Below, one piece after another: positions 8,318 to 20,357 of a stretch of DNA of 64,000 nt. Source of the DNA: Marinomonas profundi (GTDB lineage Bacteria; Pseudomonadota; Gammaproteobacteria; Pseudomonadales; Marinomonadaceae); NCBI RefSeq assembly GCF_020694005.1, contig NZ_CP073013.1, positions 930,001-994,000 of the forward strand. The letters are read 5' to 3'. Under the pieces are notes generated by a model that searched no databases, was not told where the DNA came from, and saw only the letters and a program-made list of their open reading frames with translations. How positions within the stretch are numbered: position 1 is the first letter of the stretch; the number at the start of each line of letters is the position of its first letter. Position numbers and translations under genes: made by a program.

Positions 8318-9433
8318 ATGAAGCGCGCAAAGCGAAACAACATAATAATGAGTGCCACATTAGCCGCATCATTATTCTTAACAGCCTGCTCATCCGATCA
8401 AAATGAAGACACGGTTGTGGAAAAGGACATTGTCCGCCCGGTCAAACTGATTACCATCGAATCCACCGATGCGATTAATATCCGCCGCTTCCCAGCAGAG
8501 TTAAAAGCCAGCGAAGAAGCCGACTTGGCGTTTCGTGTTGGCGGCCAATTGATGCAACTAAACGTTGTTTCAGGACAACGCGTTAAAAAAGGCGAACGAT
8601 TGGCGTCACTTGATACAACCGATTTCAAACTGCAGGTTGAGCTGGCACAAGCGAACCAGTATTTAGCCGAAGCACAATTCAAACGTATTCAGACCATTTT
8701 CAAACAGAACGCCACCACAAAGTCGGAATATGATTCAGCCAAAGCGTCATTGGATCAGGCCAATAACGCCTTACAGTCGTCCAAAAATCAGCTTAATTAC
8801 ACTCAGGTTTTCGCGCCGTTTGATGGCGTTATTGCGTCAGTAAGCACCGAAAATTTTCAGTATGTCAGCGCCACTCAAACCCTCATGCACATTCAAAACA
8901 TTGACCAGCTTGATGTTGAGTTCCAAGTGCCTGAAAGTCTTGTCGTCAGTATCAAAAGTACCCATGCAGATTACATGGCAAATGTCGTGGTCGATGTTGC
9001 GCCCAAGGAAAAGCTTTACGGCACCTATAAGGAACACAACACCACGCCAGATGACACCACAATGGCTTACAACGTCACCTTAAATTTGATTAAAAAGCCC
9101 TCTGTCGAACAGACTTTATTACCCGGCATGACCGCCAATGTCGACATTGACCTTAGTACGATTTTGGGCAAAGAAAAGCACATTACCGTTCCTGTCGAGG
9201 CCGTTCTTCGCCATGAAGATACCAGCACAGGGCAATCCAATAGTAGTGTTTGGGTATTCAACAAGGACACACAAAAAGTAGAGAGCCGCACCGTTACACT
9301 AGGGGCATTGCTGGACGACCAAGTCGAAATCACTTCTGGGCTGAGCGCTGGTGAGCAAATTGTGGCGGCGGGAGTTTACAGCCTCACCGATTCTATGCAC
9401 GTACGCCCTTGGACACGTGAGCGAGGTCTATAA
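8318..9433 (+). CDS. RND efflux periplasmic adaptor (membrane fusion) lipoprotein
   Basis: A 371-residue HlyD/AcrA-type adaptor. The N-terminus is a lipoprotein signal with LTAC lipobox (Cys near residue 24). Barrel-sandwich halves (ADLAFRVGGQL and YTQVFAPFDGVIASV) flank a short alpha-helical hairpin, then a beta-barrel and membrane-proximal domain. It bridges the inner-membrane pump encoded immediately downstream to an outer-membrane TolC-type channel that is not encoded here. The stop and the pump start overlap by one base (TAATG), indicating translational coupling. A GGAG ribosome site precedes the ATG. Confidence 0.92.
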   Translation: MKRAKRNNIIMSATLAASLFLTACSSDQNEDTVVEKDIVRPVKLITIESTDAINIRRFPAELKASEEADLAFRVGGQLMQLNVVSGQRVKKGERLASLDTTDFKLQVELAQANQYLAEAQFKRIQTIFKQNATTKSEYDSAKASLDQANNALQSSKNQLNYTQVFAPFDGVIASVSTENFQYVSATQTLMHIQNIDQLDVEFQVPESLVVSIKSTHADYMANVVVDVAPKEKLYGTYKEHNTTPDDTTMAYNVTLNLIKKPSVEQTLLPGMTANVDIDLSTILGKEKHITVPVEAVLRHEDTSTGQSNSSVWVFNKDTQKVESRTVTLGALLDDQVEITSGLSAGEQIVAAGVYSLTDSMHVRPWTRERGL

Positions 9434-12400
9434 TGGATATTGCAGCCTATTTTATAAAGCGTAAAGTCACCAGCTGGATGGTTACCCTGATTTTATTAAT
9501 CGGTGGCATCATCGCGTTTACCAACTTAGGGCAACTTGAAGACCCTGAGTTTACCATCAAGGATTCTTTGGTTATCACTTACTACCCTGGTGCGTCACCA
9601 GAACAAGTAGAAGAAGAAGTCACTTATCCTATTGAACGCGAGCTGCAAAATCTGCCTTACGTAGATAAAATCACCTCGACCTCAAAAGCGGGCTACTCTA
9701 AAGTTCAGCTCACCATTAAAGACACTTATCGCGCCCAAGAACTAAAGCAAATTTGGGACGAAGTACGCAAAAAAATCCGTGATATTTCCGGCAATTTCCC
9801 CGCTGGCGTTGCAACGCCTGTCGTTGTGGATGATTTCGGTGATGTATACGGTGTCATGTTGGCCATCTATGGTGAAGGCTACCCCTACAAAGATCTAGAA
9901 AACTACGTTGACTATGTTAAACGCGAATTAGTACTCGTTGACGGCGTGGCCAAAGTAACAGTGGCGGGTGAGCAAGACGAGCAAGTAACGATTGAAATAT
10001 CTCGCTCTAAACTGACCAATATGGGGATTTCACCTAGCCAACTAGAAAGTCTTCTGAAAAATCAAAACAGCGTCTCCAATGCCGGCAAGGTAAAAGTGGG
10101 CAGCGAATACATTCGCATTAGCCCAACAGGAGAGTTCCAAGATATTTCTGAGTTAGAAAACCTGATTGTTGGCACGCCCATTGATGGCAACCTTATCCGT
10201 TTAAAAGACATCGCTACGATTAAACGCGAATACGTTGAACCCAGAACACATATTGTTGGATTTAATGGTTCTAAGTCATTGTTATTAGGCGTTTCTTTTT
10301 CTTCCAATGTGAACGTTGTTAAAATTGGGGCAGCGTTAGAAGAAAAAATTGCCGAGTTAGAATACCAACAACCGGTTGGTTTAAGCATGGATCCCATCTA
10401 CTTTCAGTCAAAAGAAGTAGACCGCTCTGTGTCTAACTTTTTGCTAAACCTAGCAGAAGCCGTTGGTATCGTTATTCTGGTACTTTTGGTGTTTATGGGC
10501 ATTCGCTCAGGTATCTTGATTGGCATCATTTTGTTGTTGACCATTCTTGGCACTTTCATCGTGATGGATTACTTCAAAATCAACCTGCAGCGCATCTCTT
10601 TAGGGGGCTTGATTATCGCCTTAGGGATGCTGGTCGATAATGCCATTGTGGTGACCGAAGGTGTCCTTATTGGCATGCAAAGAGGCATGACAAAACTGCA
10701 AGCCGCCAGCGCTGTGGTCAAACAAACCAAGTGGCCGCTACTCGGTGCGACAGTGATTGCTATCACGGCGTTTGCCCCGATTGGATTGTCGCCAGATGCC
10801 GTAGGCGAATTTGTTGGCTCGCTTTTTTATGTGTTGTTAATTTCACTGTTCCTTAGCTGGATTACAGCCATCACCTTAACGCCGTTTTTCTGTGATCTAT
10901 TTTTCAAAGAAAGCATCGCAGCGGCAAACCAAGACTCAAGCGATACAGACGTATCAATTGACCCTTACCAAGGCTTTATCTTCACCGCCTATAAGTGGTT
11001 ATTAGACAAGGCAATGCACTATCGCTGGACGACCGTTGTGTTGTTAATAGCCTCACTCTTGGTATCAGGTTGGGCGTTTCAATTTGTTAAACAAGCTTTC
11101 TTCCCGCCGTCAACGACACCGATGTTCTACATGGACATCCAAATGCCAGAAGGCACGCACATTGAAGACACCTATCAAAAAGTGCAGAGTATTGAGCAAG
11201 ACCTACTAAAAGATGACCGTATTGAAAGCGTGACATCAACAACAGGACAAGGCGCATTGCGCTTTATGCTGACCTACGAAGCGAAGCAAGCCAACAACAG
11301 CTACGCGCAGTTTATTGTGCGTACCACTGACAAAGACGTCATTCCCGCGCTGCTCGAAGAGCTTTATTACAAGATGCAAGAAGAGCACCCTGAACTGGAA
11401 GTCAAACTGCAGCGTTTGCAGTTGGGCCCCTCAACTGGTGCCAAACTTGAAACGCGAATCAGCGGCCCTGACCCAAAAGTATTACGCCAAGTCAGTACGC
11501 AGATCCAGCAAATTTATCGCGACGATGGCGGGCTTGAAAACATCAAAGATGACTGGCGTCAGCCCGTTAAAGTGCTGCGCCCTATCTTTAATGATGCTCA
11601 GGCTCGACGTTTAGGGATCAGCAAAACGGAACTAGACGACGTGCTGTTAACCAACTTTACCGGCTCCCAAATTGGCCTGTATCGTGAAGGCACGGACCTT
11701 TTGCCAATCGTGCGCAAAGCACCCGCGAACGAGCGCGTGTCGATTGATCAAATCCGTGACTTACAAATTTACAGTCCAGCATCGGGCTCATATGTCACCT
11801 TATCCACCCTAGTGTCAGGCTTTGAAACCGTATGGGAAGATCCGATTATCGAGCGTCGTGACCGTAAGCGCACGATTACAGTCATGGCAGACCCTAAAAT
11901 CTTAGGCGATGAAACCGCGATGTCGATTTTCGGCCGCACCCGTGGCGCCATAGAGGAAATTTCATTACCGCCGGGTTACACATTAGAATGGGGTGGCGAG
12001 TACGAAAGCAGCACCGATGCGCAGGCCAATATTTTCAGCGCCTTACCCATGGGTTACCTGTTTATGTTCATCATCACCATCTTATTGTTTAACTCAATTC
12101 GAGTACCACTGACGATCTGGTTCTGTGTGCCATTAGCATTAATCGGTGTCTCTACCGGACTGCTGGTGATGAACTCAGCGTTTAGTTTTATGGCGCTACT
12201 TGGCTTTTTGAGTCTTTCCGGTATGACGGTCAAAAATGGCATCGTACTGGCCGACCAAATCAATTACGAGCTTGAGCAAGGCACAGAGAAGTATGAAGCC
12301 ATCTTCAACTCCGCTGTGAGCCGTGTTCGACCCGTTTGTATGGCGGCGGTAACAACGATTCTTGGTATGGTACCATTACTTTTTGATGGCTTCTTTGAAG

Positions 12401-12522
12401 GCATGGCCGTGGTTATTTCGTTTGGCTTAGCCTTTGCGACCATTTTGACCCTAATCGCTGTACCGGTTTTCTACACGTTGCTGTTCCGCGTCAAATATCG
12501 CCACCACAGCGAATTCGATTGA
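9433..12522 (+). CDS. RND-family efflux transporter, inner-membrane pump
   Basis: A 1029-residue resistance-nodulation-division permease of full length. It has the expected layout: TM1 near residues 15-32, a large porter domain, TM2-6 (GLIIALGMLVDNAIVVTEG carries the TM4 proton-relay acidic residues), a second periplasmic domain, and TM7-12 ending near residue 1020. TM10 has SLSGMTVKNGIVLADQ. It belongs to the AcrB/HAE1-like group; substrate unknown, with drugs or organic solutes likely. It is coupled to the adaptor gene upstream and followed by a LysR gene that may regulate it. Confidence 0.93.
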   Translation: MDIAAYFIKRKVTSWMVTLILLIGGIIAFTNLGQLEDPEFTIKDSLVITYYPGASPEQVEEEVTYPIERELQNLPYVDKITSTSKAGYSKVQLTIKDTYRAQELKQIWDEVRKKIRDISGNFPAGVATPVVVDDFGDVYGVMLAIYGEGYPYKDLENYVDYVKRELVLVDGVAKVTVAGEQDEQVTIEISRSKLTNMGISPSQLESLLKNQNSVSNAGKVKVGSEYIRISPTGEFQDISELENLIVGTPIDGNLIRLKDIATIKREYVEPRTHIVGFNGSKSLLLGVSFSSNVNVVKIGAALEEKIAELEYQQPVGLSMDPIYFQSKEVDRSVSNFLLNLAEAVGIVILVLLVFMGIRSGILIGIILLLTILGTFIVMDYFKINLQRISLGGLIIALGMLVDNAIVVTEGVLIGMQRGMTKLQAASAVVKQTKWPLLGATVIAITAFAPIGLSPDAVGEFVGSLFYVLLISLFLSWITAITLTPFFCDLFFKESIAAANQDSSDTDVSIDPYQGFIFTAYKWLLDKAMHYRWTTVVLLIASLLVSGWAFQFVKQAFFPPSTTPMFYMDIQMPEGTHIEDTYQKVQSIEQDLLKDDRIESVTSTTGQGALRFMLTYEAKQANNSYAQFIVRTTDKDVIPALLEELYYKMQEEHPELEVKLQRLQLGPSTGAKLETRISGPDPKVLRQVSTQIQQIYRDDGGLENIKDDWRQPVKVLRPIFNDAQARRLGISKTELDDVLLTNFTGSQIGLYREGTDLLPIVRKAPANERVSIDQIRDLQIYSPASGSYVTLSTLVSGFETVWEDPIIERRDRKRTITVMADPKILGDETAMSIFGRTRGAIEEISLPPGYTLEWGGEYESSTDAQANIFSALPMGYLFMFIITILLFNSIRVPLTIWFCVPLALIGVSTGLLVMNSAFSFMALLGFLSLSGMTVKNGIVLADQINYELEQGTEKYEAIFNSAVSRVRPVCMAAVTTILGMVPLLFDGFFEGMAVVISFGLAFATILTLIAVPVFYTLLFRVKYRHHSEFD

Positions 12523-12539
12523 TCCTTAGCTCCTCTGGT

Positions 12540-12573
12540 AGCCCCTTAGTGCCTTTAACAGCGCTAAAGGGCT
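12540..12573 (+). terminator. Hairpin after RND operon, weak terminator candidate
   Basis: AGCCCCTTAG pairs with CTAAAGGGCT across a loop of about 14 bases, 18 bp after the pump stop. It lacks a clear T tract, so termination may be partial and the following LysR gene could be read through. Confidence 0.4.
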
Positions 12574-12607
12574 TGATTTACAATTCCGCTATTTTATCGA
12601 GAAAATT

Positions 12608-13588
12608 ATGCACCTAGACGATATTTTAAAGCTGGACATAAAATTACTCGTTGCTTTCGTCACCATCATGGAAGAAAGCAGTGTGTCACGGGCCGCAGAA
12701 CGACTGAATGTAACGCAGCCGGCCCTCAGTAAAAGCCTGCAAAGACTGCGAGAACTTTTTAAAGACTCGCTGTTTACTCGTCAAGCCTATGGATTAACAC
12801 CGACCGCTAGAGCATCGGAGTTGCACGATCTGATTCAGCCTATTCTCAGCTCCTTGTCTGAGTTAATGAGCCCAAACTCACTGGACTTAAAAACCCTAGA
12901 CCGACGTTTTAAATTACGCGCTGACGAAGGTGATTTAGAAAATTTCATCGAGCCCCTACTGGCGTCTTTGCAATATCAAGCGCCAAAACTACGCTTGTCT
13001 ATCAGCTCATGGGGGGACTCCCAAGTTGATGAGCTGGTGTCTGGCAATGTCGACCTTGGCATCATGCGCATTAGCGATACGCCAGGAAACATACGCAATA
13101 AGCTTATCGGCTATATGGAAGCCTGTATTGTTCTCAGTGAAGCGCATCCCTTGTTCCACAAAGACGAAGTGACATTAGACGAATTGTTGTCTCACAAAGT
13201 CGTGACGCATCATTTGCGCAGTCACCGTAGCAGTTCGTTTTCAAAAACGGAGCAGAAGCTCAAACAAATGGGACACATAATACAACCCAGCCTAGAAACG
13301 GATAGCTTAATGGTCGCCATGCAGGCCGTAAAACGCGGTATGGCCTTGGTTACCTCACGTTCAATTGGCGATTTGTTTTTGCAGGTTATGTGCGAAAAAG
13401 CCCACTTTTATCCAGTAAAGCTGTTACCCATCCCCGAGGAAGTGTTGGGGCTGGATGAATATAATGGGCGTCACCCGATTCATATCTTCTGGCATGAGCG
13501 CTTTAATAACGACCTTGCACACCGCTGGCTAAGGGAGCAAATTATTTACTTCATGCGTGAATCTCCTTGGATGCACCCACCAACATAA
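12608..13588 (+). CDS. LysR-family transcriptional regulator
   Basis: A 326-residue LysR regulator of the NodD/SyrM-like length class. HTH at residues about 8-65 (VSRAAERLNVTQPALSKSLQRL), effector domain to about residue 310. It lies 85 bp downstream of the RND pump on the same strand, so it may belong to the efflux system; the alternative target is unknown. Nothing in the sequence identifies the inducer. Confidence 0.87.
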   Translation: MHLDDILKLDIKLLVAFVTIMEESSVSRAAERLNVTQPALSKSLQRLRELFKDSLFTRQAYGLTPTARASELHDLIQPILSSLSELMSPNSLDLKTLDRRFKLRADEGDLENFIEPLLASLQYQAPKLRLSISSWGDSQVDELVSGNVDLGIMRISDTPGNIRNKLIGYMEACIVLSEAHPLFHKDEVTLDELLSHKVVTHHLRSHRSSSFSKTEQKLKQMGHIIQPSLETDSLMVAMQAVKRGMALVTSRSIGDLFLQVMCEKAHFYPVKLLPIPEEVLGLDEYNGRHPIHIFWHERFNNDLAHRWLREQIIYFMRESPWMHPPT

Positions 13589-13604
13589 TAACCACTTTTT
13601 CAGT

Positions 13605-13826
13605 TTATCCCCCGTCACGTTCGGCTCTTAACCAATCGAAGCGGGGGATATGCTCGCCATTGATAGTCACGGTCTCTTGAAACATGGTTAACGGTCTGGC
13701 CCACCAACCAAATTCGCCATACAGCGCTTGGTAAATCACCAATTCTTCGTTTGTTTCACTGTGTTTGGCCACTCGTTCTACCCAATACAGCGCGCCCTTA
13801 TAATGCTGATAAACACCTGTTTTCAT
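13605..13826 (-). CDS. DUF1653 domain protein
   Basis: A 73-residue protein matching DUF1653: [13 protein letters not shown] near the start, [17 protein letters not shown], then WWARPLTMF and IPRFDWL. The family has a compact beta-rich SH3-like appearance and no firmly known function. The start at 13826 (MKTGVYQ) has a GGAG nine bases upstream; longer in-frame starts exist but the extra residues lie outside the domain. It is convergent with the LysR gene (16 bp). Confidence 0.85.
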   Translation of the reverse strand: MKTGVYQHYKGALYWVERVAKHSETNEELVIYQALYGEFGWWARPLTMFQETVTINGEHIPRFDWLRAERDGG

Positions 13827-13886
13827 CACTCTCATCTCCGTATATTTTAAAAAAATCGACAAAACAACCTAAAACCCAGAAAAACC

Positions 13887-13902
13887 TGTCGCAAATACGA
13901 AA
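13887..13902 (+). promoter_or_regulatory. Candidate ArgR half-site upstream of the ast/aru operon
   Basis: TGTCGC-N8-AA matches the half-site pattern described for the Pseudomonas AraC-type ArgR, which controls aru genes. It is 79 bp before the first gene of the arginine succinyltransferase operon. Only one half-site is visible, and the regulator gene is not in the window, so this is tentative. Confidence 0.35.
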
Positions 13903-13980
13903 GTCTCTCTCTTACGCCACCCTATCCAACTCGGTAATAATAGCCAGTAAATGACGAATAACGAACCATAGGCTTTTTAT

Positions 13981-14994
13981 ATGTATCTCGTACGACCAGC
14001 GGATTTTGCAGACCTTCCGGCATTAGAGCGTCTTGCGCAACAAGCCGGAATAGGGATAACCAACTTTCCAGCCAACCGTGAGCGGCTGAACGATAAAATA
14101 GCCTCATCACGACGCTCATTGCAAACCGATGTTATCCAGCCCAGCGACGAATCCTACTTGTTCGTTTTAATCGACACCAGCAAAGACGAGATAGTTGGCT
14201 GTTGTGGTATTGATGCCATGGTGGGAGTCGACACACCATTTTACAGCTATCGCATCGATGAGGTCGTACACGCCTCGCCACAATTACAAATCCACAACCG
14301 TATTCCGGCGCTTTTTTTATGCCACGACTACAGCGGAACCAGCCGGATGATAGCCCTAGTGATAGATAAGGCCCATCAAAATCACACTGCCATGTCACTG
14401 CTATCAAAGGCTCGTTTACTTTTTATTGCGCGCTACCCAGAGCGTTTTACAACACGTTTATTTGTTGAATTACGAGGCGAAAGCGACAAACACGGCTATT
14501 CCGCTTTTTGGGACGCATTGGGAAAGCACTTTTTTTCCATGGACTTTAAAAAAGCCGACTATCTTTCAGGTGTGAGCAATAAACATTTTATCGCGGAACT
14601 CATGCCGCGTTATCCGATTTATGTGCCGACACTACCAGAAGCAGCCCAAGATGCCATTGGCGTCGTACATGAAGATTCCAGTCAAAGTACCGACATTTTA
14701 TTGGCTGAGGGCTTTGAGTTTCGCGGTTACGTAGACATTTTTGATGCTGGCCCTACCTTGGAAGCCAGAACCGAAAGCCTCCACACAATCGCACAGCAAA
14801 CCATGGGAAAAGCCTTAACATTAACGGAAAACAGCCAAGGCCCGATGCACCTCATCTCAACGGGGCACTTAGAAACATTTCGCGTCACCGCCGCGCCCGC
14901 CGAACCTCAAGTTGCCGGGCTGGCATTAGAAAAAACCACCTTAGAGAGACTGGCGGTTTCGTCTGGAAGCCGTATCCAATGGGTCGCACTGTAA
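13981..14994 (+). CDS. aruF: Arginine N-succinyltransferase, subunit alpha (AstA/AruF type)
   Basis: A 337-residue AstA-family acyltransferase that transfers succinyl from succinyl-CoA to arginine, first step of the AST arginine degradation pathway. It begins MYLVRPADFADLPALERLAQ and has the conserved FYSYRIDEVVHAS and ARLLFIARYPERFT segments, followed by VELRGESDKHGYSAFWDALG. The next gene encodes a paralogue, the arrangement of pseudomonad aruF-aruG, whose products form a heteromeric enzyme. It is first in a four-gene plus-strand operon. Whether this is the alpha or beta subunit is judged only by order. Confidence 0.9.
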   Translation: MYLVRPADFADLPALERLAQQAGIGITNFPANRERLNDKIASSRRSLQTDVIQPSDESYLFVLIDTSKDEIVGCCGIDAMVGVDTPFYSYRIDEVVHASPQLQIHNRIPALFLCHDYSGTSRMIALVIDKAHQNHTAMSLLSKARLLFIARYPERFTTRLFVELRGESDKHGYSAFWDALGKHFFSMDFKKADYLSGVSNKHFIAELMPRYPIYVPTLPEAAQDAIGVVHEDSSQSTDILLAEGFEFRGYVDIFDAGPTLEARTESLHTIAQQTMGKALTLTENSQGPMHLISTGHLETFRVTAAPAEPQVAGLALEKTTLERLAVSSGSRIQWVAL

Positions 14995-15046
14995 ATAATC
15001 ATTCGCTCTACAGAAGAGCACATAAAAGTAGAAGAGGAAAACCATC

Positions 15047-17616
<2,570 letters not shown>

Positions 17617-17659
17617 TGCGTCAACCCCAACACCTAACAACTGCCATATCGAGGTAATT

Positions 17660-19006
17660 ATGCACACAGCGACAGAAGCCAATTTCGATGGCTTAGTGGG
17701 CCCAACCCACAACTACAGCGGCCTTTCTTTTGGTAATGTCGCGTCACTCAACAACTCCGCACAGTCGTCCAATCCCAAAGCGGCCGCCAAACAGGGCTTA
17801 ACCAAAATGAAGGCCCTCGCGGACATGGGCTTTGTGCAAGGCGTTCTAGCGCCTCATGAGCGTCCACATATTCCCACGTTGCGTCGTTTGGGGTTCAGCG
17901 GCAGCGATGCCAACATACTGCAACAAGCAGCCAAGCACGCGCCTAAACTGCTCGCAGCTGTCAGTTCCGCCTCTTGTATGTGGACGGCCAATGCCGCGAC
18001 AGTTTCGCCAAGTGGCGACACCAGCGATAATCGAGTGCATTTTACTCCGGCAAATTTGGTGAATAAATTCCATCGCTCCATCGAGCACCAAACCACTGGG
18101 GCCATTTTGCAAGCGACGTTTAAAGACGATAAACACTTTGCTCATCATCCAGCCCTTCCCAGTGTCGAACATTTTGGCGACGAGGGCGCAGCCAACCACA
18201 CGCGCTTTTGCCATGACTATGGCGAACAAGGAATCGAGTTTTTTGTTTATGGGATGGAAGCCTTTAATAGCAAGGCTCCACGTCCAGCAAAATTTCCTGC
18301 TCGTCATACGCTAGAAGCCTCACAAGCCGTGGCTCGTCATCACGGTTTGTTAGCGGATCAAGTCGTCTACGCACAGCAAAATCCCGCGGTAATTGACGCT
18401 GGTGTGTTCCATAACGACGTGATCGCCGTGGGGAATCGTAATGCGCACTTCTATCATCAAGATGCGTTTCTAGACACCGCTAAAATGAAACAGGATTTGC
18501 TCACCGCGTGGGGAGACAGAGCATCAGACTTTCATTTAATTGAAGTCCCTCGCAGTGCTGTCCCTGTTGCGGACTGCATCCAGTCTTATCTATTTAATAG
18601 CCAGCTATTAAGCCGTAGTGACAAGGATATGGTATTGATCGTTCCTGGGGAATGTGAAAATAACCCTGCCGTATGGGCCTATTTACAAAGTTTAATTAAA
18701 GGAAATTCACCGATTAACGAGGTACAAGTCTTTGACCTAAAACAAAGTATGAGCAACGGCGGCGGCCCCGCTTGCCTGCGTCTACGAGTCGCATTAACAC
18801 CAGCAGAACAACGGGCAATCAATCCAGCAACCTTGATGAACGATGCGCTATTTGAACGCTTAAATTGCTGGGTAGACAAGTATTATCGAGATGAACTGCA
18901 TGAAAAAGACCTTGCCGACCCTCAACTTTTGCATGAAAGTCGCAGCGCTTTAGACGAATTAACGCAAATACTCGCGCTTGGCAGTGTGTACGAATTTCAA
19001 CAGTAA
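17660..19006 (+). CDS. astB: N-succinylarginine dihydrolase
   Basis: A 448-residue AstB of the guanidino-group-modifying (pentein) superfamily; hydrolyses succinylarginine to succinylornithine, CO2 and two NH3. Diagnostic pieces are the N-terminal [40 protein letters not shown] and [11 protein letters not shown] with the catalytic Cys. Length is normal. It is the last gene of the cluster; astC (transaminase) and astE (succinylglutamate desuccinylase) are not in the window and must be elsewhere if the pathway is complete. Confidence 0.95.
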   Translation: MHTATEANFDGLVGPTHNYSGLSFGNVASLNNSAQSSNPKAAAKQGLTKMKALADMGFVQGVLAPHERPHIPTLRRLGFSGSDANILQQAAKHAPKLLAAVSSASCMWTANAATVSPSGDTSDNRVHFTPANLVNKFHRSIEHQTTGAILQATFKDDKHFAHHPALPSVEHFGDEGAANHTRFCHDYGEQGIEFFVYGMEAFNSKAPRPAKFPARHTLEASQAVARHHGLLADQVVYAQQNPAVIDAGVFHNDVIAVGNRNAHFYHQDAFLDTAKMKQDLLTAWGDRASDFHLIEVPRSAVPVADCIQSYLFNSQLLSRSDKDMVLIVPGECENNPAVWAYLQSLIKGNSPINEVQVFDLKQSMSNGGGPACLRLRVALTPAEQRAINPATLMNDALFERLNCWVDKYYRDELHEKDLADPQLLHESRSALDELTQILALGSVYEFQQ

Positions 19007-19081
19007 CCTGTTATGTCATCTCTATAATAAAGCAACGTTATACACTCGAACATCTCAGCGCCGACACCGTCAGCAATTTGT

Positions 19082-19110
19082 AAAGAGCCGCCATTAAACC
19101 AAGCGGCTTT
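19082..19110 (+). terminator. Probable terminator of the ast operon
   Basis: AAAGAGCCGC and GCGGCTTT pair around an 11-base loop, ending in TTT. It is about 75 bp after the astB stop. Confidence 0.55.
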
Positions 19111-19457
19111 AGCAAACACCGTCATGCTTATGTAAAACCGATTGTTTTGCCAAACAGGCGCAGATTACTCTCGACCTACACTTTGTGCTTTGTGGAACCA
19201 ATTAATCTTTTGGAACTCAAACTAAAGTGTGCAGGTGAAGGGGTCACTTTGGTAAACTGGCTACATAAGATTGGCATAAACGGCCTAGCTTATGTTAGAA
19301 CAGTATCAACGGATCTGATTCTTCAAAGCACAAGGTGTATATTATTGCCCTGCTTTATGTTCGTCCTGTTACGTTTTTACAATCATTACGAATCAAACTC
19401 CGTCTGAATGCTTTACCTCACTCGGTGATAAATTAATAAATAATGGAACGCTTTCTT
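19111..19457. other. Intergenic region between ast operon and FKBP gene
   Basis: About 350 bp with no convincing gene. A plus-strand open frame at 19147-19407 has no recognisable domain, no good ribosome site and unlikely composition (cysteine- and leucine-rich), so it was not called. The region presumably holds the promoter of the FKBP gene; no confident -35/-10 pair was assigned. Confidence 0.5.
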
Positions 19458-20165
19458 ATGAAAAAAACGCTTATTGCTGCGCTGGTTATGTCTTCTGCTT
19501 CTTTTGCATACGCAGACGACCACGCGGTTAAACTAGACTCAAAAGAACAACGCCTTGGTTACAGTATTGGCACCATGTTTGGCTCACGTATGTCACAAGA
19601 TTTTTCAGACCTAGACATGAAAACCTTCATGGCTGGCTTCCAAGACGCCTTTGCTAGCAAAGAAGGCAAAATGAGTATGGAGGAAGTCAATAAAACCATC
19701 CAAGATTACCAGCAAGAACAAATGGCAAAAGCAGAACGTGAACAAGCAAAAATGGTCGAAGAATCAAAAGCGGCATCAGCAACATGGCTGAAAGAAAAAG
19801 AAGCTGAAGACGGCGTGAAAAAGACCGAATCTGGCTTATTGTATAAAGTCATTAATTCAGGCGAAGGCGATAAACCTCAAGCAAATGACACCGTAGAAGT
19901 AGACTACGAAGGTAGCCTGATAGATGGCACAGTGTTCGACAGCTCCTACGAGCGCGGCGAATCTATCTCTTTCCCACTTAATGGCGTTATTCCAGGCTGG
20001 ACCGAAGGGCTACAACTCATGCCTGCAGGCTCTAAGTACGAATTGTATATCCCTGCCGAGCTAGCCTATGGCCCTGGTGGAACAGGTCCAATTCCACCCA
20101 ACGCAGCGCTTAAATTTGTTGTAGAACTGCACAAGGTCGTTAACGAAGAAAAAGCCGCAGAATAA
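19458..20165 (+). CDS. FKBP-type peptidyl-prolyl cis-trans isomerase (periplasmic)
   Basis: A 235-residue FkpA/Mip-like protein. A Sec signal peptide ends near residue 20 (SFAYA then DD). Residues about 27-125 form the helical FKBP_N dimerisation domain (SYSIGTMFGSRMSQDF), and residues about 140-230 the FKBP fold (VEVDYEGSLIDGTVFDSS, GVIPGWTEGLQLM, IPAELAYG). It is expected to assist periplasmic protein folding. The ATG at 19458 begins a proper signal peptide (MKKTLIAALV); an upstream ATG at 19443 would place charged residues before it. A strong terminator follows. Confidence 0.93.
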   Translation: MKKTLIAALVMSSASFAYADDHAVKLDSKEQRLGYSIGTMFGSRMSQDFSDLDMKTFMAGFQDAFASKEGKMSMEEVNKTIQDYQQEQMAKAEREQAKMVEESKAASATWLKEKEAEDGVKKTESGLLYKVINSGEGDKPQANDTVEVDYEGSLIDGTVFDSSYERGESISFPLNGVIPGWTEGLQLMPAGSKYELYIPAELAYGPGGTGPIPPNAALKFVVELHKVVNEEKAAE

Positions 20166-20218
20166 CGCTTATTAATCTTCCATAAAAATGGCCATTAGCA
20201 GTGGCCATTCAAGTTGCT

Positions 20219-20255
20219 AATAAACCCCAGCATTTAAACTGGGGTTTATTGTTTT
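20219..20255 (+). terminator. Strong intrinsic terminator after the FKBP gene
   Basis: AATAAACCCCAG and CTGGGGTTTATT form a perfect 12-bp stem with an 8-base loop, followed by GTTTT. A second small hairpin (ATGGCCA/TGGCCAT) precedes it at 20189-20208. Confidence 0.9.
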
Positions 20256-20357
20256 AAGCTGATGGAATTTATGGTGTTGTTGCTTGCTGCAAGTAAGCTC
20301 TGCCGAGTACAATCTTGGAAAATTTTATTTGGCCTTATTTAATAGAAGGAAAACTTC

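Noticed and set aside
19147-19407. 86-codon open frame between astB and the FKBP gene
   Set aside because: No ribosome site, no domain, and cysteine-rich random-looking composition. Kept as intergenic.
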